64,000 nt of DNA from Micromonospora violae (GCF_004217135.1 NZ_SHKK01000001.1:6634001-6698000); one strand, 5' to 3'. Shown: positions 33,517-44,039, counted from the first letter of the stretch. Notes: generated by a model not told the origin, from the letters alone. Program-made: numbers and translations.

Positions 33517-33522
33517 TAGCCT
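33517..33522 (+). promoter_or_regulatory. -10 hexamer TAGCCT
   Basis: TAGCCT lies about 40 bases before the start of the next gene, giving a short leader with GGGGAG and GCGAGG before the start codons. Confidence 0.4.
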
Positions 33523-33561
33523 GACCGGCGGACCCCACCCGGGGAGAACGGCGAGGTGATC

Positions 33562-34611
33562 ATGACAGTGCGTCGACGCGTGGCACGGCTCGCGGCGGTC
33601 TGCGGTCTGGCGGGCGGCCTGGTGATGCTCGGTGCGTCGCCGGCGCTGGCCGACGAGGACTCGGTCCGGGTGGGCGCATCCAGCAGCTTCGCCGCCGGTG
33701 GTTCCGCCGAGGGGGTGAACGTCGCGGTGCGCAAGCGCACCGAGGGGTGTGTCCTGCTACGTACCGCGCTGGGTTTCCGCCTGGAGGGTCTCCAGCCGAA
33801 CCAGGTGACGGTCGAGGTCAGTGCTGGCGGGCGCTGGTTCCCCGTCGCCGTCACCGGCGGTGCCGGCAGTGTGGCGACCGCGCAGACGTCGCCGGTGAAG
33901 CCGAACCTGTGCAAGGGCAAGGGCATGACCGTGCGCTACCGGGTGGCGTTCGCCGCCGGCGCACCGGGCGGCCGCCTGGTCGTCACGGGCGTGGGGGTCA
34001 GCGCCGCGGGTCAGGAGTTGGGTCGGGGCACCGACGCGGCACGGCTGACCGGAGCGCGGGTCACCACGTCGCCGACGCCGTCGAAGAAGCCGACGCCCAC
34101 CCCGAGCCCGACCGAGGTCGCGACCGTCGAGGAGGCGGTGAACCCGGCGGCCCAGCCCACCGGGCTGAACACCACGCCGACCGCCGCCGAGTCGTCCGGC
34201 GGAGGATCCCCGGTGATGTACTTCGGCATTGTGCTGGTGGCGGTCGGTCTGCTGCTCATCGTGCTGCTGGTCCGTCGCTCGCGGCAGGACCGGCAGCCGT
34301 CCGACGACGCGCCCGGCGCGCTGCCGGGCAACCCCGGCGGCACCACCTACCGGGCCGGGGGTGGGTTGCCGCCCGCGCCAGGTCGCCCCGGTCAGGTGTA
34401 CGGCCAGCAGCCGCCGGCCGCCGGTTGGGGCGGGGTGCCGTCCCCGCGCCCGCCCGCCGGTGGGGTCTACGGCGCCCGGCCGAGCACCAGTGCTCCGGTG
34501 CCGGAGGCGACGCAACCGATGCCGGGTCGGCCCGACGGTCGGCGGTTGCCCGGTGACCCGCCCACCGACGGCGGCGGCCACACCGTGTTCATTCCCCGGC
34601 TCCCCGGCTGA
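33562..34611 (+). CDS. Type I membrane protein with Pro-rich cytoplasmic tail
   Basis: A 349-residue protein of unknown function. Sec signal (about 1-31; ARLAAVCGLAGGLVMLGASP, cleavage after ALA), an extracellular beta-rich domain (about 33-165) with two cysteines (EGCVLL and PNLCKG), a Thr/Pro-rich stalk (TPSKKPTPTPSPT), one membrane helix (VMYFGIVLVAVGLLLIVLLV, about 215-235) and a Pro/Gly-rich tail with a PEATQPMPG motif. The tail recalls that of the protein at 6763. ATG 33562 is used; GTG 33556 is two codons earlier. It precedes manB by 70 bases. Confidence 0.72.
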   Translation: MTVRRRVARLAAVCGLAGGLVMLGASPALADEDSVRVGASSSFAAGGSAEGVNVAVRKRTEGCVLLRTALGFRLEGLQPNQVTVEVSAGGRWFPVAVTGGAGSVATAQTSPVKPNLCKGKGMTVRYRVAFAAGAPGGRLVVTGVGVSAAGQELGRGTDAARLTGARVTTSPTPSKKPTPTPSPTEVATVEEAVNPAAQPTGLNTTPTAAESSGGGSPVMYFGIVLVAVGLLLIVLLVRRSRQDRQPSDDAPGALPGNPGGTTYRAGGGLPPAPGRPGQVYGQQPPAAGWGGVPSPRPPAGGVYGARPSTSAPVPEATQPMPGRPDGRRLPGDPPTDGGGHTVFIPRLPG

Positions 34612-34681
34612 GCGGAGTACGAGCGGGCCCCTCCGTTAGGCTCAGGATCGGTGTCTAACCTGCGGCCAAGGAGTGGAAAAC

Positions 34682-36067
34682 GTGACTGATCTGTCCCAGA
34701 TTGTGAAGGCGTACGACGTCCGTGGGACGGTGCCGGACCAGTGGGACGAGCGGGTCGCGGAGGCACTGGGAGCCGCCTTCACCCAGCTGCTCAACTCCAC
34801 CGACGAGCCCGGCGACGCGGTCGTCGTCGGGTACGACATGCGGGCCACCTCACCCGGCCTGGCCGCCGCGTTCGCCGCCGGCGTACGCGCCGAGGGGCGC
34901 TCGGTGATCGAGGTCGGCCTCGCCTCCACCGACCTGCTCTACTACGCGTCGGGTTCGCTGGACCTGCCCGGCGCCATGTTCACCGCGAGCCACAACCCCG
35001 CGCAGTACAACGGCATCAAGATGTGCCGCTCCGGTGCCCGCCCGATCGGGCAGGAGAGCGGCCTGGCCGAGATCCGGGACCGGGCCCAGGCCCTCCTGGA
35101 CTCGGGCGACGCGCGTCCCGCCGGTGCGCCGACCCGACCGGCCGAGCGGCGCGACCTGCTCCCCGACTATGCCGGCTACCTGCGCAAGCTGGTCGACCTT
35201 TCGGGCATCCGGCCGTTGAAGGTGGTCGTCGACGCCGGCAACGGCATGGGTGGCTTCACCGTTCCGACCGTGCTGGGCGACGCGGCCCTGTCGCCGTTGC
35301 CGCTGGAGATCGTGCCGCTCTACTTCGAGCTGGACGGCAGCTTCCCCAACCACGAGGCCAACCCACTGGACCCGGCGAACCTGGTCGACCTCCAGCGTGC
35401 GGTGGTCGAGCACGGGGCTGACATCGGGTTGGCCTTCGACGGTGACGCCGACCGGTGCTTCGTGGTGGACGAGCGCGGCGAGCCGGTCTCGCCCTCGGCG
35501 ATCACCGCACTCGTCGCCGCCCGTGAGCTGGCCAAGCACCCGGGTTCCACGGTGATCCACGGCCTGATCACCTCCAGCGCGGTTGCGGAGATCATCCGGG
35601 AGCACGGTGGGCAACCGGTCGTCGCCCGGGTCGGGCACTCCTTCATCAAGGCGGAGATGGCCCGTACCAACGCCGTTTTCGGTGGCGAGCACTCCGCGCA
35701 CTACTACTTCCGGGACTTCTGGTTCGCCGACACCGGGATGCTCGCCGCGATGCACACCTTGGCGGCGCTGGGTGAGCAGTCGCTGCCGCTGTCCGTGTTG
35801 GCCGGTGAGTACGAGCGCTACATCGCCTCCGGTGAGATCAACTCGACGGTGGTCGACCAGGCGGCGGCGGTGGCCGAGGTGCGCGCCGCGTACCCCGACG
35901 CGGTGGCCGACGAGATGGACGGGCTCACCCTGCGTTTCCCCGATGGCGCCTGGTTCAACCTGCGCGCCTCCAACACGGAGCCGCTGCTGCGGCTCAACGT
36001 CGAGGCGTCCACCCGGGATCGGATGGTCTCGCTCCGGGACGACGTGCTCGACCGCGTTCGCCGATAA
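34682..36067 (+). CDS. manB: Phosphomannomutase/phosphoglucomutase
   Basis: Interconverts mannose 6- and 1-phosphate. The 461-residue protein has the four-domain alpha-D-phosphohexomutase layout: phosphoserine loop TASHNP with Ser103, metal loop DGDADR (253-258), sugar-binding GGEHSAHYYF and the phosphate-binding RASNTEPLLR near the C-terminus. GTG 34682 has AAGGAG at 34668-34673. It feeds manC (1585) and works with manA (38586) and the SIS isomerase in mannose metabolism. Conserved neighbour of the Trm112-like and SIS genes. Confidence 0.95.
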   Translation: MTDLSQIVKAYDVRGTVPDQWDERVAEALGAAFTQLLNSTDEPGDAVVVGYDMRATSPGLAAAFAAGVRAEGRSVIEVGLASTDLLYYASGSLDLPGAMFTASHNPAQYNGIKMCRSGARPIGQESGLAEIRDRAQALLDSGDARPAGAPTRPAERRDLLPDYAGYLRKLVDLSGIRPLKVVVDAGNGMGGFTVPTVLGDAALSPLPLEIVPLYFELDGSFPNHEANPLDPANLVDLQRAVVEHGADIGLAFDGDADRCFVVDERGEPVSPSAITALVAARELAKHPGSTVIHGLITSSAVAEIIREHGGQPVVARVGHSFIKAEMARTNAVFGGEHSAHYYFRDFWFADTGMLAAMHTLAALGEQSLPLSVLAGEYERYIASGEINSTVVDQAAAVAEVRAAYPDAVADEMDGLTLRFPDGAWFNLRASNTEPLLRLNVEASTRDRMVSLRDDVLDRVRR

Positions 36068-36128
36068 GATCGCCTGCGCCGGTCGGCACCGCCGTCGGTC
36101 AAGCCGCACACGTGGAAGGAGCCGTGCC

Positions 36129-36314
36129 ATGGCCCTGGATCCGCAGTTGCTCGAGATCCTCGCCTGTCCGGACACGCACCACGCCCCGCTCACCTACGAC
36201 GCCGAGGCGCAGACGCTGACCTGCACGGAGTGCGGCCGGATCTTCGAGGTCCGCGACGACGTGCCGGTGCTGCTGCTCGACGAAGCGCGCGGTGGCCCCG
36301 GGCAGTCCTCATGA
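36129..36314 (+). CDS. Trm112-family small zinc protein
   Basis: A 61-residue protein with the Trm112 pattern: LDPQLLEILACPDTHHAPL, then LTCTECGRIFEVRDDVPVLL. Three cysteines (C13 and the CTEC pair) could bind zinc together with His or Asp. In eukaryotes and archaea Trm112 activates methyltransferases; the bacterial role is not known. ATG 36129 has AAGGAG upstream. Its stop overlaps the next ATG (ATGA), so translation is coupled to the SIS isomerase. Confidence 0.85.
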   Translation: MALDPQLLEILACPDTHHAPLTYDAEAQTLTCTECGRIFEVRDDVPVLLLDEARGGPGQSS

Positions 36315-37507
36315 TCGACGGTACGGCCGGGGTCAGCGGGCGTCGCGACGCCGACGAGACCCTGCTCGACGACCCGCAGGCGTTGGCCGAGGCCGACCCG
36401 GGTGGCATGCTGCGGCACACGGCCTCCGCCGGTGCGCAGGTTCGGGAGAGCGCCGCGCTGGCGGCCGAGGCGAATCTCGCCGTGCTCGCCGACGACGGGC
36501 GGCCCCGAGCCGTGGTCATCGCCGGCATCGGCACGGCGGGGCGTACCGGCGATGTGCTGGCCACGGTCGCCGGGCCGCGCTGCCCGGTCCCGATCATCGG
36601 GCACCGCAGTGCCGGCGTCCCCGGTTGGGTGGGCGCGGCCGACGTGGTGATCGCGGTGAGCGCGTCCGGTCGCAGCCCGGAGGCGCTCGGCGCCGCCGAG
36701 GCGGCCCACCGGCGTGGTGCCCGACTCGTCGCCGTGGGCGCCCCGGACTCGCAGTTGCAGTCGATCGCCGAGCAGGCCCGGGCGCCGTTCATCCCGGTGC
36801 CCCGGCGTGCCCCGGCCCGGGCCAGCCTCTGGGCGCTCACCGTGCCGGTCCTGCTCGCCGCCCGTTCCCTCGGGCTCGTGAAGGTCAACGAGGCCGACCT
36901 GGCGGAAACCGCGGCCCGCCTCGACGCGGACGCCGACCGCTGCCGGTCCGCCGCGGAGTCCTTCGTCAACCCGGCGAAGTCACTGGCCCTGGGTCTGGCC
37001 GGCTCGATCCCGATCGTCTGGGGCTCGTCCCCGCTGGCCACGGTGGCGGCCCGCCGGTTCGGTGACACGCTGTCGGCCAACGCCCGCTACCCGGTGGTGA
37101 CCGGCGCGTTGGGTGAGGCCGGGCGGGGCCGCGTCGGGCTGCTCGACGGCGTGTTCGGCGGCCTGGCCGAGGGGGAGCGGGACATCTTCGCCGACCCGAC
37201 CGACGACGACGGCGAGGGCACCCGGCTGCGGCTGGTGCTGCTGCGTGACGGCGGCCTCAACGCCGAGGACGACACCGACGAGCCTCTCGCCGTCGAGGAG
37301 CGTCGGGCGGACGCGGTGCAGACCCTCGCGGAGCGCCGTGGCGTGCGGTGCGACGTGGTGACCGCCGAGGGTGGCTCCGCCCTGGAGCGGCTGGCCTCGC
37401 TGATCGCCGTTCCGGATTTCGCCTCGATCTACCTTGCGCTGGCCCACGGGCTGGATCCGATGGCCGTTCCGGCCATCACCGAGATGAAGGAGCTGTCGAA
37501 CCAGTGA
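36311..37507 (+). CDS. SIS-domain bifunctional phosphoglucose/phosphomannose isomerase-like protein
   Basis: A 398-residue two-SIS-domain protein of the actinobacterial PGI/PMI type. The N-terminal SIS domain shows VIAGIGTAGRTGDVLA and VIAVSASGRSPEALGAAEA; the C-terminal one has PIVWGSSPLATVAARRFGDT and the end HGLDPMAVPAITEMKELS. Such proteins convert glucose 6-P, fructose 6-P and mannose 6-P, which fits the manB/manA neighbours. The catalytic residues cannot be assigned with certainty by eye. Confidence 0.85.
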   Translation: MIDGTAGVSGRRDADETLLDDPQALAEADPGGMLRHTASAGAQVRESAALAAEANLAVLADDGRPRAVVIAGIGTAGRTGDVLATVAGPRCPVPIIGHRSAGVPGWVGAADVVIAVSASGRSPEALGAAEAAHRRGARLVAVGAPDSQLQSIAEQARAPFIPVPRRAPARASLWALTVPVLLAARSLGLVKVNEADLAETAARLDADADRCRSAAESFVNPAKSLALGLAGSIPIVWGSSPLATVAARRFGDTLSANARYPVVTGALGEAGRGRVGLLDGVFGGLAEGERDIFADPTDDDGEGTRLRLVLLRDGGLNAEDDTDEPLAVEERRADAVQTLAERRGVRCDVVTAEGGSALERLASLIAVPDFASIYLALAHGLDPMAVPAITEMKELSNQ

Positions 37508-37574
37508 ACCAACGTAGGGGGCGGTGCGTCATGCGCGGACCGGTCGGCTTCGCGCGGCGAAGCGGAGCGGTGGC

Positions 37575-38582
37575 ATGAGCGCCAACGGTGGGACGAAGGC
37601 GATTGTCGCCGCCCTGCTGGCCAACATCGGCATCGCCGTCACCAAGTTCATTGCGTTCCTGCTCTCCGGCTCGTCGTCGATGCTGGCCGAGGCGGTCCAC
37701 TCGGTGGCCGACTCCGGCAACCAGGGGCTCCTGCTGCTCGGCGGTAAGCGGGCGAAGCGCGCGGCCACCCCGGAACACCCCTTCGGGTACGGCCGGGAGC
37801 GTTACATCTACGCGTTCATCGTGTCCATCGTGCTGTTCAGCATCGGTGGCCTGTTCGCGCTCTACGAGGCGTACCACAAGTGGCACGATCCGCACGGGAT
37901 CACCGAGTGGCAGTGGTTGCCGGTGGCGGTGCTGGTAGCGGCGATCATCATGGAGTCGATCTCCTTCCGGACCGCCATCAAGGAGTCCAACCACATCCGG
38001 GGCAAGCAGTCCTGGGTGCGTTTCATCCGGCGGGCCAAGGCGCCGGAGCTGCCGGTGGTGCTGCTGGAGGACTTCGGCGCGCTGGTCGGTCTGGTGTTCG
38101 CGCTGTTCGGCGTCACCATGACGCTGATCACCGGCAAGGGCGAGTGGGACGCCGCCGGCACCGCGATGATCGGCATCCTGCTGGTCGTCATCGCCGTCGT
38201 CCTGGCCATCGAGACGAAGAGTCTGCTGCTCGGTGAGGGCGCTGAGGCATCCGACGTGGCGGCCATCGAGCGGGCCGTCACCGACGGCCCCGAGGTGGAG
38301 CGGATTATCCACATGAAGACGCTCTACCTGGGCCCGGAAGAGCTGATGGTGGCCGCCAAGATCGCCGTTCCGGAGTGGGAGAGCGCCCACGACCTGGCGC
38401 GCGGCATCAACGCCGTGGAGGCGCGGATCCGCGCCGCGGTGCCGATCGCCCGGGTGATCTATCTTGAGCCGGACGTCTACAGTGTCGCCGCCGCAGAGGC
38501 CGGCACCGGCGCCGCCGCCGACACCGCCGTGCCGCAGCCGCAGGACGCGTCGGGCGAGGCAGCCGGTCGGCCCGGGGGCTGA
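37575..38582 (+). CDS. Cation diffusion facilitator family transporter
   Basis: A 335-residue membrane protein with about six helices. The CDF signature SSSMLAEAVHSVADSGNQGL in helix 2 has the H-x3-D metal site, and helix 5 contributes VLLEDFGALVG with E-D. A cytoplasmic C-terminal domain of about 90 residues (ERIIHMKTLYLGPEELMVAAK) ends in an Ala-rich tail. It probably exports zinc, iron or manganese by proton exchange; the H-x3-D/E-D pattern does not settle the metal. It sits between the SIS isomerase and manA genes, an order kept in Streptomyces. Confidence 0.9.
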   Translation: MSANGGTKAIVAALLANIGIAVTKFIAFLLSGSSSMLAEAVHSVADSGNQGLLLLGGKRAKRAATPEHPFGYGRERYIYAFIVSIVLFSIGGLFALYEAYHKWHDPHGITEWQWLPVAVLVAAIIMESISFRTAIKESNHIRGKQSWVRFIRRAKAPELPVVLLEDFGALVGLVFALFGVTMTLITGKGEWDAAGTAMIGILLVVIAVVLAIETKSLLLGEGAEASDVAAIERAVTDGPEVERIIHMKTLYLGPEELMVAAKIAVPEWESAHDLARGINAVEARIRAAVPIARVIYLEPDVYSVAAAEAGTGAAADTAVPQPQDASGEAAGRPGG

Positions 38583-38585
38583 CGG

Positions 38586-39749
38586 GTGGAGCCACTGTAC
38601 GGGCCGATCCGGGACTACGCCTGGGGCTCCCGGTCGGCCATCGCCCTCCTCCAGGGGCGCTCGGTGCCCAGTGCCGGCCCGGAAGCGGAGCTGTGGTTGG
38701 GGGCCCATCCGGGCGCCCCGGCCCACGTGGAGCGCGCCGGTCTGCGGGTGAGCCTCTGTGACCTGGTGCGGGACGAGCCAGGGCAGTGGCTCGGCCAGCG
38801 GGTGTCCGAGCGGTTCGGTAGTCGGTTGCCGTTCCTGCTCAAGGTGCTCGCGGCCGACGCCCCGCTGAGCCTGCAGGCGCACCCGGACGCCGCGCAGGCG
38901 CAGGCCGGCTACGCGGCGGAGGTGGGGCGTGCCGAGGAGCAGCGCAACTATTCCGACCCGCACCACAAGCCGGAGTTGCTGGTCGCGCTCACCCCGTTCG
39001 AGGCGCTGTGCGGTTTCCGGGACCCGGCGGAGTCGGCCGAGGCGCTCGCCGCGTTCGGCGTACCGGCGTTGACGCCGGTGGTCGCCGCGTTGCGGGCCGG
39101 GCCGGCGGGGCTGCGGACGGCGGTGCGGACGCTGCTCGGCTGGCCGGTCGCGAAGCGTCACGAGCTGCTGACTGCCGTGCTGGCCGCGCCGGTCGACGGC
39201 CCGGACGCGGAGCTGACCCGCCGGCTGGCCACGGCGTACCCGGGGGATCCGGGTGCGCTGGTGGCGTTGCTGCTGCACCACGTGCGACTGGTGCCGGGGG
39301 AGGGGATCTGGATGCCCGCCGGCAACCTGCACGCCTACCTGAGCGGCTGCGGGGTGGAGATCATGGCGGCCAGTGACAACGTGTTGCGCGGCGGTCTGAC
39401 TCCGAAGCGGGTGGACGTCGACGAGTTGTTGCGGGTGCTGCGCTTCGAGGTGCTCGACGATCCGGTACGGGCCCCGGAGCCGGTCGGTCCGGGCGTGGAC
39501 TGGTGGCCCGTGCCGGTGGATGATTTCGCGCTGCACCGGGTGCGGGTCGATGCGGCGGTGCCCTCGGTGACGCTGTCGCTGCCCGGCCCCCGGGTGGTGC
39601 TCTGCGCTGGTGGCGCGATCACCGTGGATGACGGTGCCGGCGCGTTGACGCTGGTGTCCGGCGAGGCGGCGATCGGTACGGCGTCCGGAGCGCCGCTGCG
39701 CGTGCACGGTGCGGGTGTGGCGTACGTGGCGACGTCCGGGCTGCGCTGA
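38586..39749 (+). CDS. manA: Mannose-6-phosphate isomerase, class I
   Basis: Converts fructose 6-phosphate to mannose 6-phosphate. The 387-residue cupin enzyme shows the zinc motifs LQAHPD and HKPELLVALTPFEALCGFR and, later, IWMPAGNLHAYLSGCGVEIM with the third zinc His, ending ASDNVLRGGLTPKRVDV. GTG 38586 begins three bases after the CDF gene. Supplies manB and manC. Confidence 0.94.
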   Translation: MEPLYGPIRDYAWGSRSAIALLQGRSVPSAGPEAELWLGAHPGAPAHVERAGLRVSLCDLVRDEPGQWLGQRVSERFGSRLPFLLKVLAADAPLSLQAHPDAAQAQAGYAAEVGRAEEQRNYSDPHHKPELLVALTPFEALCGFRDPAESAEALAAFGVPALTPVVAALRAGPAGLRTAVRTLLGWPVAKRHELLTAVLAAPVDGPDAELTRRLATAYPGDPGALVALLLHHVRLVPGEGIWMPAGNLHAYLSGCGVEIMAASDNVLRGGLTPKRVDVDELLRVLRFEVLDDPVRAPEPVGPGVDWWPVPVDDFALHRVRVDAAVPSVTLSLPGPRVVLCAGGAITVDDGAGALTLVSGEAAIGTASGAPLRVHGAGVAYVATSGLR

Positions 39750-39792
39750 CCCCCGCGAGCGAACGACACAAGTCCGACTTTCCCGGAATAGC

Positions 39793-40026
39793 TTGACGGC
39801 TGCTTGGCTGAGTGTGACTCTATGAGTACGCAGCGTTATCGCGACGACGGTCCGAGAACGTGCGGGGGAACCAAACCGGGGGGATGCACGGGGCGGGCGG
39901 GACGTGGGCGGGTAATTCCGTCCATTACCGACCGCCCCGTGCGCTGTCTGTGGACCGTGCCCGATGCCCGTCGCCGACGCGCGTAAGGTGGAGGGTCGGC
40001 GCAGACATCGTTCGACAGGAGCTTTC
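39793..40026 (+). promoter_or_regulatory. ahcY leader with nested hairpin
   Basis: TTGACG (39793-39798) may be a -35 box with GACTCT about 17 bases on. The likely leader then contains a nested structure: GCACGGGGCGG (from 39888) pairs with CCGCCCCGTGC (ending 39942), and inside it GGTAAT pairs with ATTACC around TCCGTCC. Position before ahcY suggests a control element. It does not match the SAH riboswitch pattern I know. A short frame, MSTQRYRDDGPRTC, begins at 39822 in this leader. Confidence 0.45.
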
Positions 40027-41526
<1,500 letters not shown>

Positions 41527-41538
41527 TCGACAGTGTGG

Positions 41539-41571
41539 AAACGGGCCGGCTGCCTCGCAGCCGGCCCGTTT
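41539..41571 (+). terminator. Rho-independent-type terminator of ahcY
   Basis: AAACGGGCCGGCTGC (41539-41553), loop CTC, GCAGCCGGCCCGTTT (41557-41571): 15 perfect pairs, then TCGTCGTCTC. Confidence 0.85.
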
Positions 41572-41628
41572 CGTCGTCTCTACCGCCGGTTCGGCGGGGT
41601 GAGCGGCTCGGCCGCCGGCTCGGCGGTG

Positions 41629-41787
41629 TCAGCCGGAACGGGTGCCGCGCCGGGTGGGCCGGAACCACGTCCAGACGCACCAGACCAGCCAGCCGATCGA
41701 CACGACGGTGGCCAGCGCCCGCAGGCGGAGTGCGCTGAGCAGCAGCACCACGGCCAGCACCGTCAACCACGGCAGGAATCCCCTCAC
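41629..41787 (-). CDS. Small membrane protein
   Basis: A 52-residue protein with two hydrophobic helices (FLPWLTVLAVVLLLSALRL and LATVVSIGWLVWCVWTWF) and a basic C-terminus RPTRRGTRSG. GTG 41787 has GAAGGAT eight bases upstream. Convergent with ahcY, whose terminator lies between the two genes. No family recognised; coding is supported by the ribosome site and the membrane-protein composition only. Confidence 0.55.
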   Translation of the reverse strand: MRGFLPWLTVLAVVLLLSALRLRALATVVSIGWLVWCVWTWFRPTRRGTRSG

Positions 41788-41919
41788 GGCGGGGATCCTT
41801 CCACAGCCGATCGGAGACAGTCCGGCTGCCGGGAGACCGTTCGCCCTCGGCGCGGCGTAGTGAGCTTGCCGTGAACGACTTGACGAGGGCCCTGAGCAGG
41901 GAGGAAGGTATGCCTGCCC

Positions 41920-41942
41920 TAAGTTAGCCAAGGCGTGCCTAA
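41920..41942 (+). promoter_or_regulatory. Iron box (IdeR/DmdR type) over the efeUOB promoter
   Basis: TTAGCCAAGGCGTGCCTAA (41924-41942) is a 19-base dyad matching the actinobacterial iron box (TTAGG...CCTAA). It overlaps a TAAGTT -10 hexamer (41920-41925), so the iron-loaded repressor would block transcription. Confidence 0.75.
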
Positions 41943-41958
41943 CCTCATCGGAGCTCGG

Positions 41959-42858
41959 ATGTTCGCCACCTACCTGATCGGCCTGCGGGAAGGGCTGGAA
42001 GCCACCCTGGTGGTCAGCATCCTGGTCGCCTTCCTGGTGAAGTCGCAGCGCCGGGACCGACTGCCGCAGGTCTGGGCGGGCGTCGGCCTGGCCGTGGCGC
42101 TCTCGGTGCTCTTCGGCTGGCTGATCGAGTACACGTCGACCTCGCTGCTGTCCCGTTCCGAGGATCGAGAGTTGTTCGAGGCGATCACCTCGGTCGCCGC
42201 CGTGGTCTTCGTGACCTGGATGATTTTCTGGATGCGGCGAGCCGCTCGGACCATCGCCGGTGAACTGCGGGGCAAGCTCACCGAGGCGCTGGCTGTCGGG
42301 TCCCTCGCGGTGGCCGGAATGGCCTTCCTCGCGGTGATCCGCGAGGGCCTGGAGACCGCGCTGATCTTCTACTCGGCCGCCCAGGGCGCGGCCGGCGACA
42401 GCGGGCCGTTGCTCGCGTTGATCGGCGGCATCGTCACCGCTGTGGTCCTCGGCGTGCTGCTCTACGCGAGTGCCCTGCGAATCAACCTCAGCAAGTTCTT
42501 CACCTGGACCGGCGCGCTGCTGATCCTGGTCGCCGCCGGCATCCTCAAGTACGGCGTGCACGACTTCCAGGAGGCCGGCGTCCTGCCCGGCCTGAACGAC
42601 CTGGCCTTCGACATCACCAGCGCGCTCGACCCGAGCACGTGGTACGCGGCCCTGCTCGCCGGCATGTTCAACGTGACTCCCGCGCCCACCGTGCTGGAGA
42701 CGATCGCCTGGGTCGGGTACGCCGTACCGGTGCTCCTGCTCTTCCTGCGACCGGCCCGACGTAAGCCGGCACCCACCGCGACCATCACCACCGTCACCGA
42801 GCGCGGGGCCGACACCGGCGCCGAGGCCGAGGCGGCGTCCACGCCGCAGCGCGCCTGA
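41959..42858 (+). CDS. efeU: EfeU/FTR1-type iron permease
   Basis: A 299-residue permease with about seven transmembrane helices. Two R-E-G-L-E motifs, LREGLEATLVV near the N-terminus and IREGLETALIF near residue 130, are the iron-conducting signatures of the FTR1/EfeU family. ATG 41959 has GGAG at 41950. First gene of efeUOB, under the iron box 17 bases upstream. EfeU transports ferric or ferrous iron delivered by EfeO and EfeB. Confidence 0.95.
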   Translation: MFATYLIGLREGLEATLVVSILVAFLVKSQRRDRLPQVWAGVGLAVALSVLFGWLIEYTSTSLLSRSEDRELFEAITSVAAVVFVTWMIFWMRRAARTIAGELRGKLTEALAVGSLAVAGMAFLAVIREGLETALIFYSAAQGAAGDSGPLLALIGGIVTAVVLGVLLYASALRINLSKFFTWTGALLILVAAGILKYGVHDFQEAGVLPGLNDLAFDITSALDPSTWYAALLAGMFNVTPAPTVLETIAWVGYAVPVLLLFLRPARRKPAPTATITTVTERGADTGAEAEAASTPQRA

Positions 42859-42880
42859 CCCACGAGGAGAGACAGCCCAG

Positions 42881-44014
42881 ATGCGTACCACCCAGTTCTT
42901 CGCGCTGGCCGCCGCCGGCGTGCTGGCGACGGCCGGTCTGGCCGCCTGCTCCGACTCCGGCAAGGGTGACCAGGCCGCCGCCGGTGGCCCGATCGTGGTC
43001 AAGGCCAGCGAAACCGCCTGTGAGGTCGGCTCGACCGACCTGAGTGCCGGAACCGCCACCTTCAAGATCACCAACTCGGGCGCCAAGGTTACCGAGTTCT
43101 ACGTGTACGCCGACGGCGACCGCGTGATGGGCGAGGTGGAGAACATCGCCCCCGGACTGAGCCGCGAGTTGCATGTGGAGCTGCCGGCCGGCACCTACCA
43201 GACGGCCTGCAAGCCAGGGATGAGTGGCAAGGGCATCCGGGGTGCGCTCAAGGTCAGCGGGTCGGCACAGCCGCTCACCGCCGACGCCGCGCTGGGTGAC
43301 GCCACCGACAACTACCAGCGCTACGTCAAGAGCCAGACCGCCGCGCTGCTGGCCAAGACCGAGGAGTTCGTCGCCGCGGTCAAGGCCGGCGATGTCGCGA
43401 AGTCCAAGGCGCTCTACCCGGTCGCCCGGACCTACTGGGAGCGGATCGAGCCGGTTGCCGAGATCTTCGGCGACCTCGACCCCAAAATCGACGGCCGCGA
43501 GGAGGTCATCGAGGAGGGGATGGAGTTCACCGGCTTCCACCGGATCGAGAAGGACCTCTGGCAGTCCGGTGACATCAGCAGGGACGGCCCGATCGCCGAT
43601 CGCCTGCTGGTCGACGTCAAGGAGATCGTGGCCAAGGCGAACGCCGAGAAGCTCTCCCCGCTCCAGCTCGCCAACGGTGCCAAGGAACTGCTCGACGAGG
43701 TCGCCAGCGGCAAGATCACCGGCGAGGAGGACCGCTACTCGCACACCGACCTGTGGGACTTCGCCGCCAACCTCGACGGTTCCAAGGCTGCCGTGTCCGC
43801 CCTGCGACCGGCGTTGCAGCAGCGCTCGCCGGAGCTGGTCACCCAGCTGGACAGCGAGTTCGCCAACGTCGAGGCCCTGCTCGGCAAGCACCGCGACGGC
43901 GACGGGTGGAAGCTGCACACCGCGCTGAGCAAGGCCGAGCTCAAGGAGCTTTCGGACGGGATCAACGCGCTCGCCGAGCCGATCAGCAAGGTCGCCGCGG
44001 CCGTCGCGAAATGA
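42881..44014 (+). CDS. efeO: EfeO iron-binding lipoprotein (cupredoxin plus M75 imelysin-like)
   Basis: A 377-residue lipoprotein: signal with lipobox LAAC (Cys23), a cupredoxin-like domain (about 35-130) and an imelysin/M75 domain with the HxxE metal motif, His220 and Glu223 in GFHRIEKDLW. It binds iron outside the membrane and hands it to EfeU. ATG 42881 follows GAGGAGAG. Middle gene of the iron-regulated operon. Confidence 0.93.
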   Translation: MRTTQFFALAAAGVLATAGLAACSDSGKGDQAAAGGPIVVKASETACEVGSTDLSAGTATFKITNSGAKVTEFYVYADGDRVMGEVENIAPGLSRELHVELPAGTYQTACKPGMSGKGIRGALKVSGSAQPLTADAALGDATDNYQRYVKSQTAALLAKTEEFVAAVKAGDVAKSKALYPVARTYWERIEPVAEIFGDLDPKIDGREEVIEEGMEFTGFHRIEKDLWQSGDISRDGPIADRLLVDVKEIVAKANAEKLSPLQLANGAKELLDEVASGKITGEEDRYSHTDLWDFAANLDGSKAAVSALRPALQQRSPELVTQLDSEFANVEALLGKHRDGDGWKLHTALSKAELKELSDGINALAEPISKVAAAVAK

Positions 44015-44039
44015 CCGGACGACAGAGAGAGTCGAGTCG

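Noticed and set aside
39885..39945. SAH riboswitch before ahcY
   Set aside because: The nested stem does not show the conserved SAH-riboswitch core; kept only as an unknown structured leader.
39822..39986. Short open frame in the ahcY leader as a gene
   Set aside because: No ribosome site, Arg/Gly-rich sequence and overlap with the hairpin; could at most be a leader peptide.
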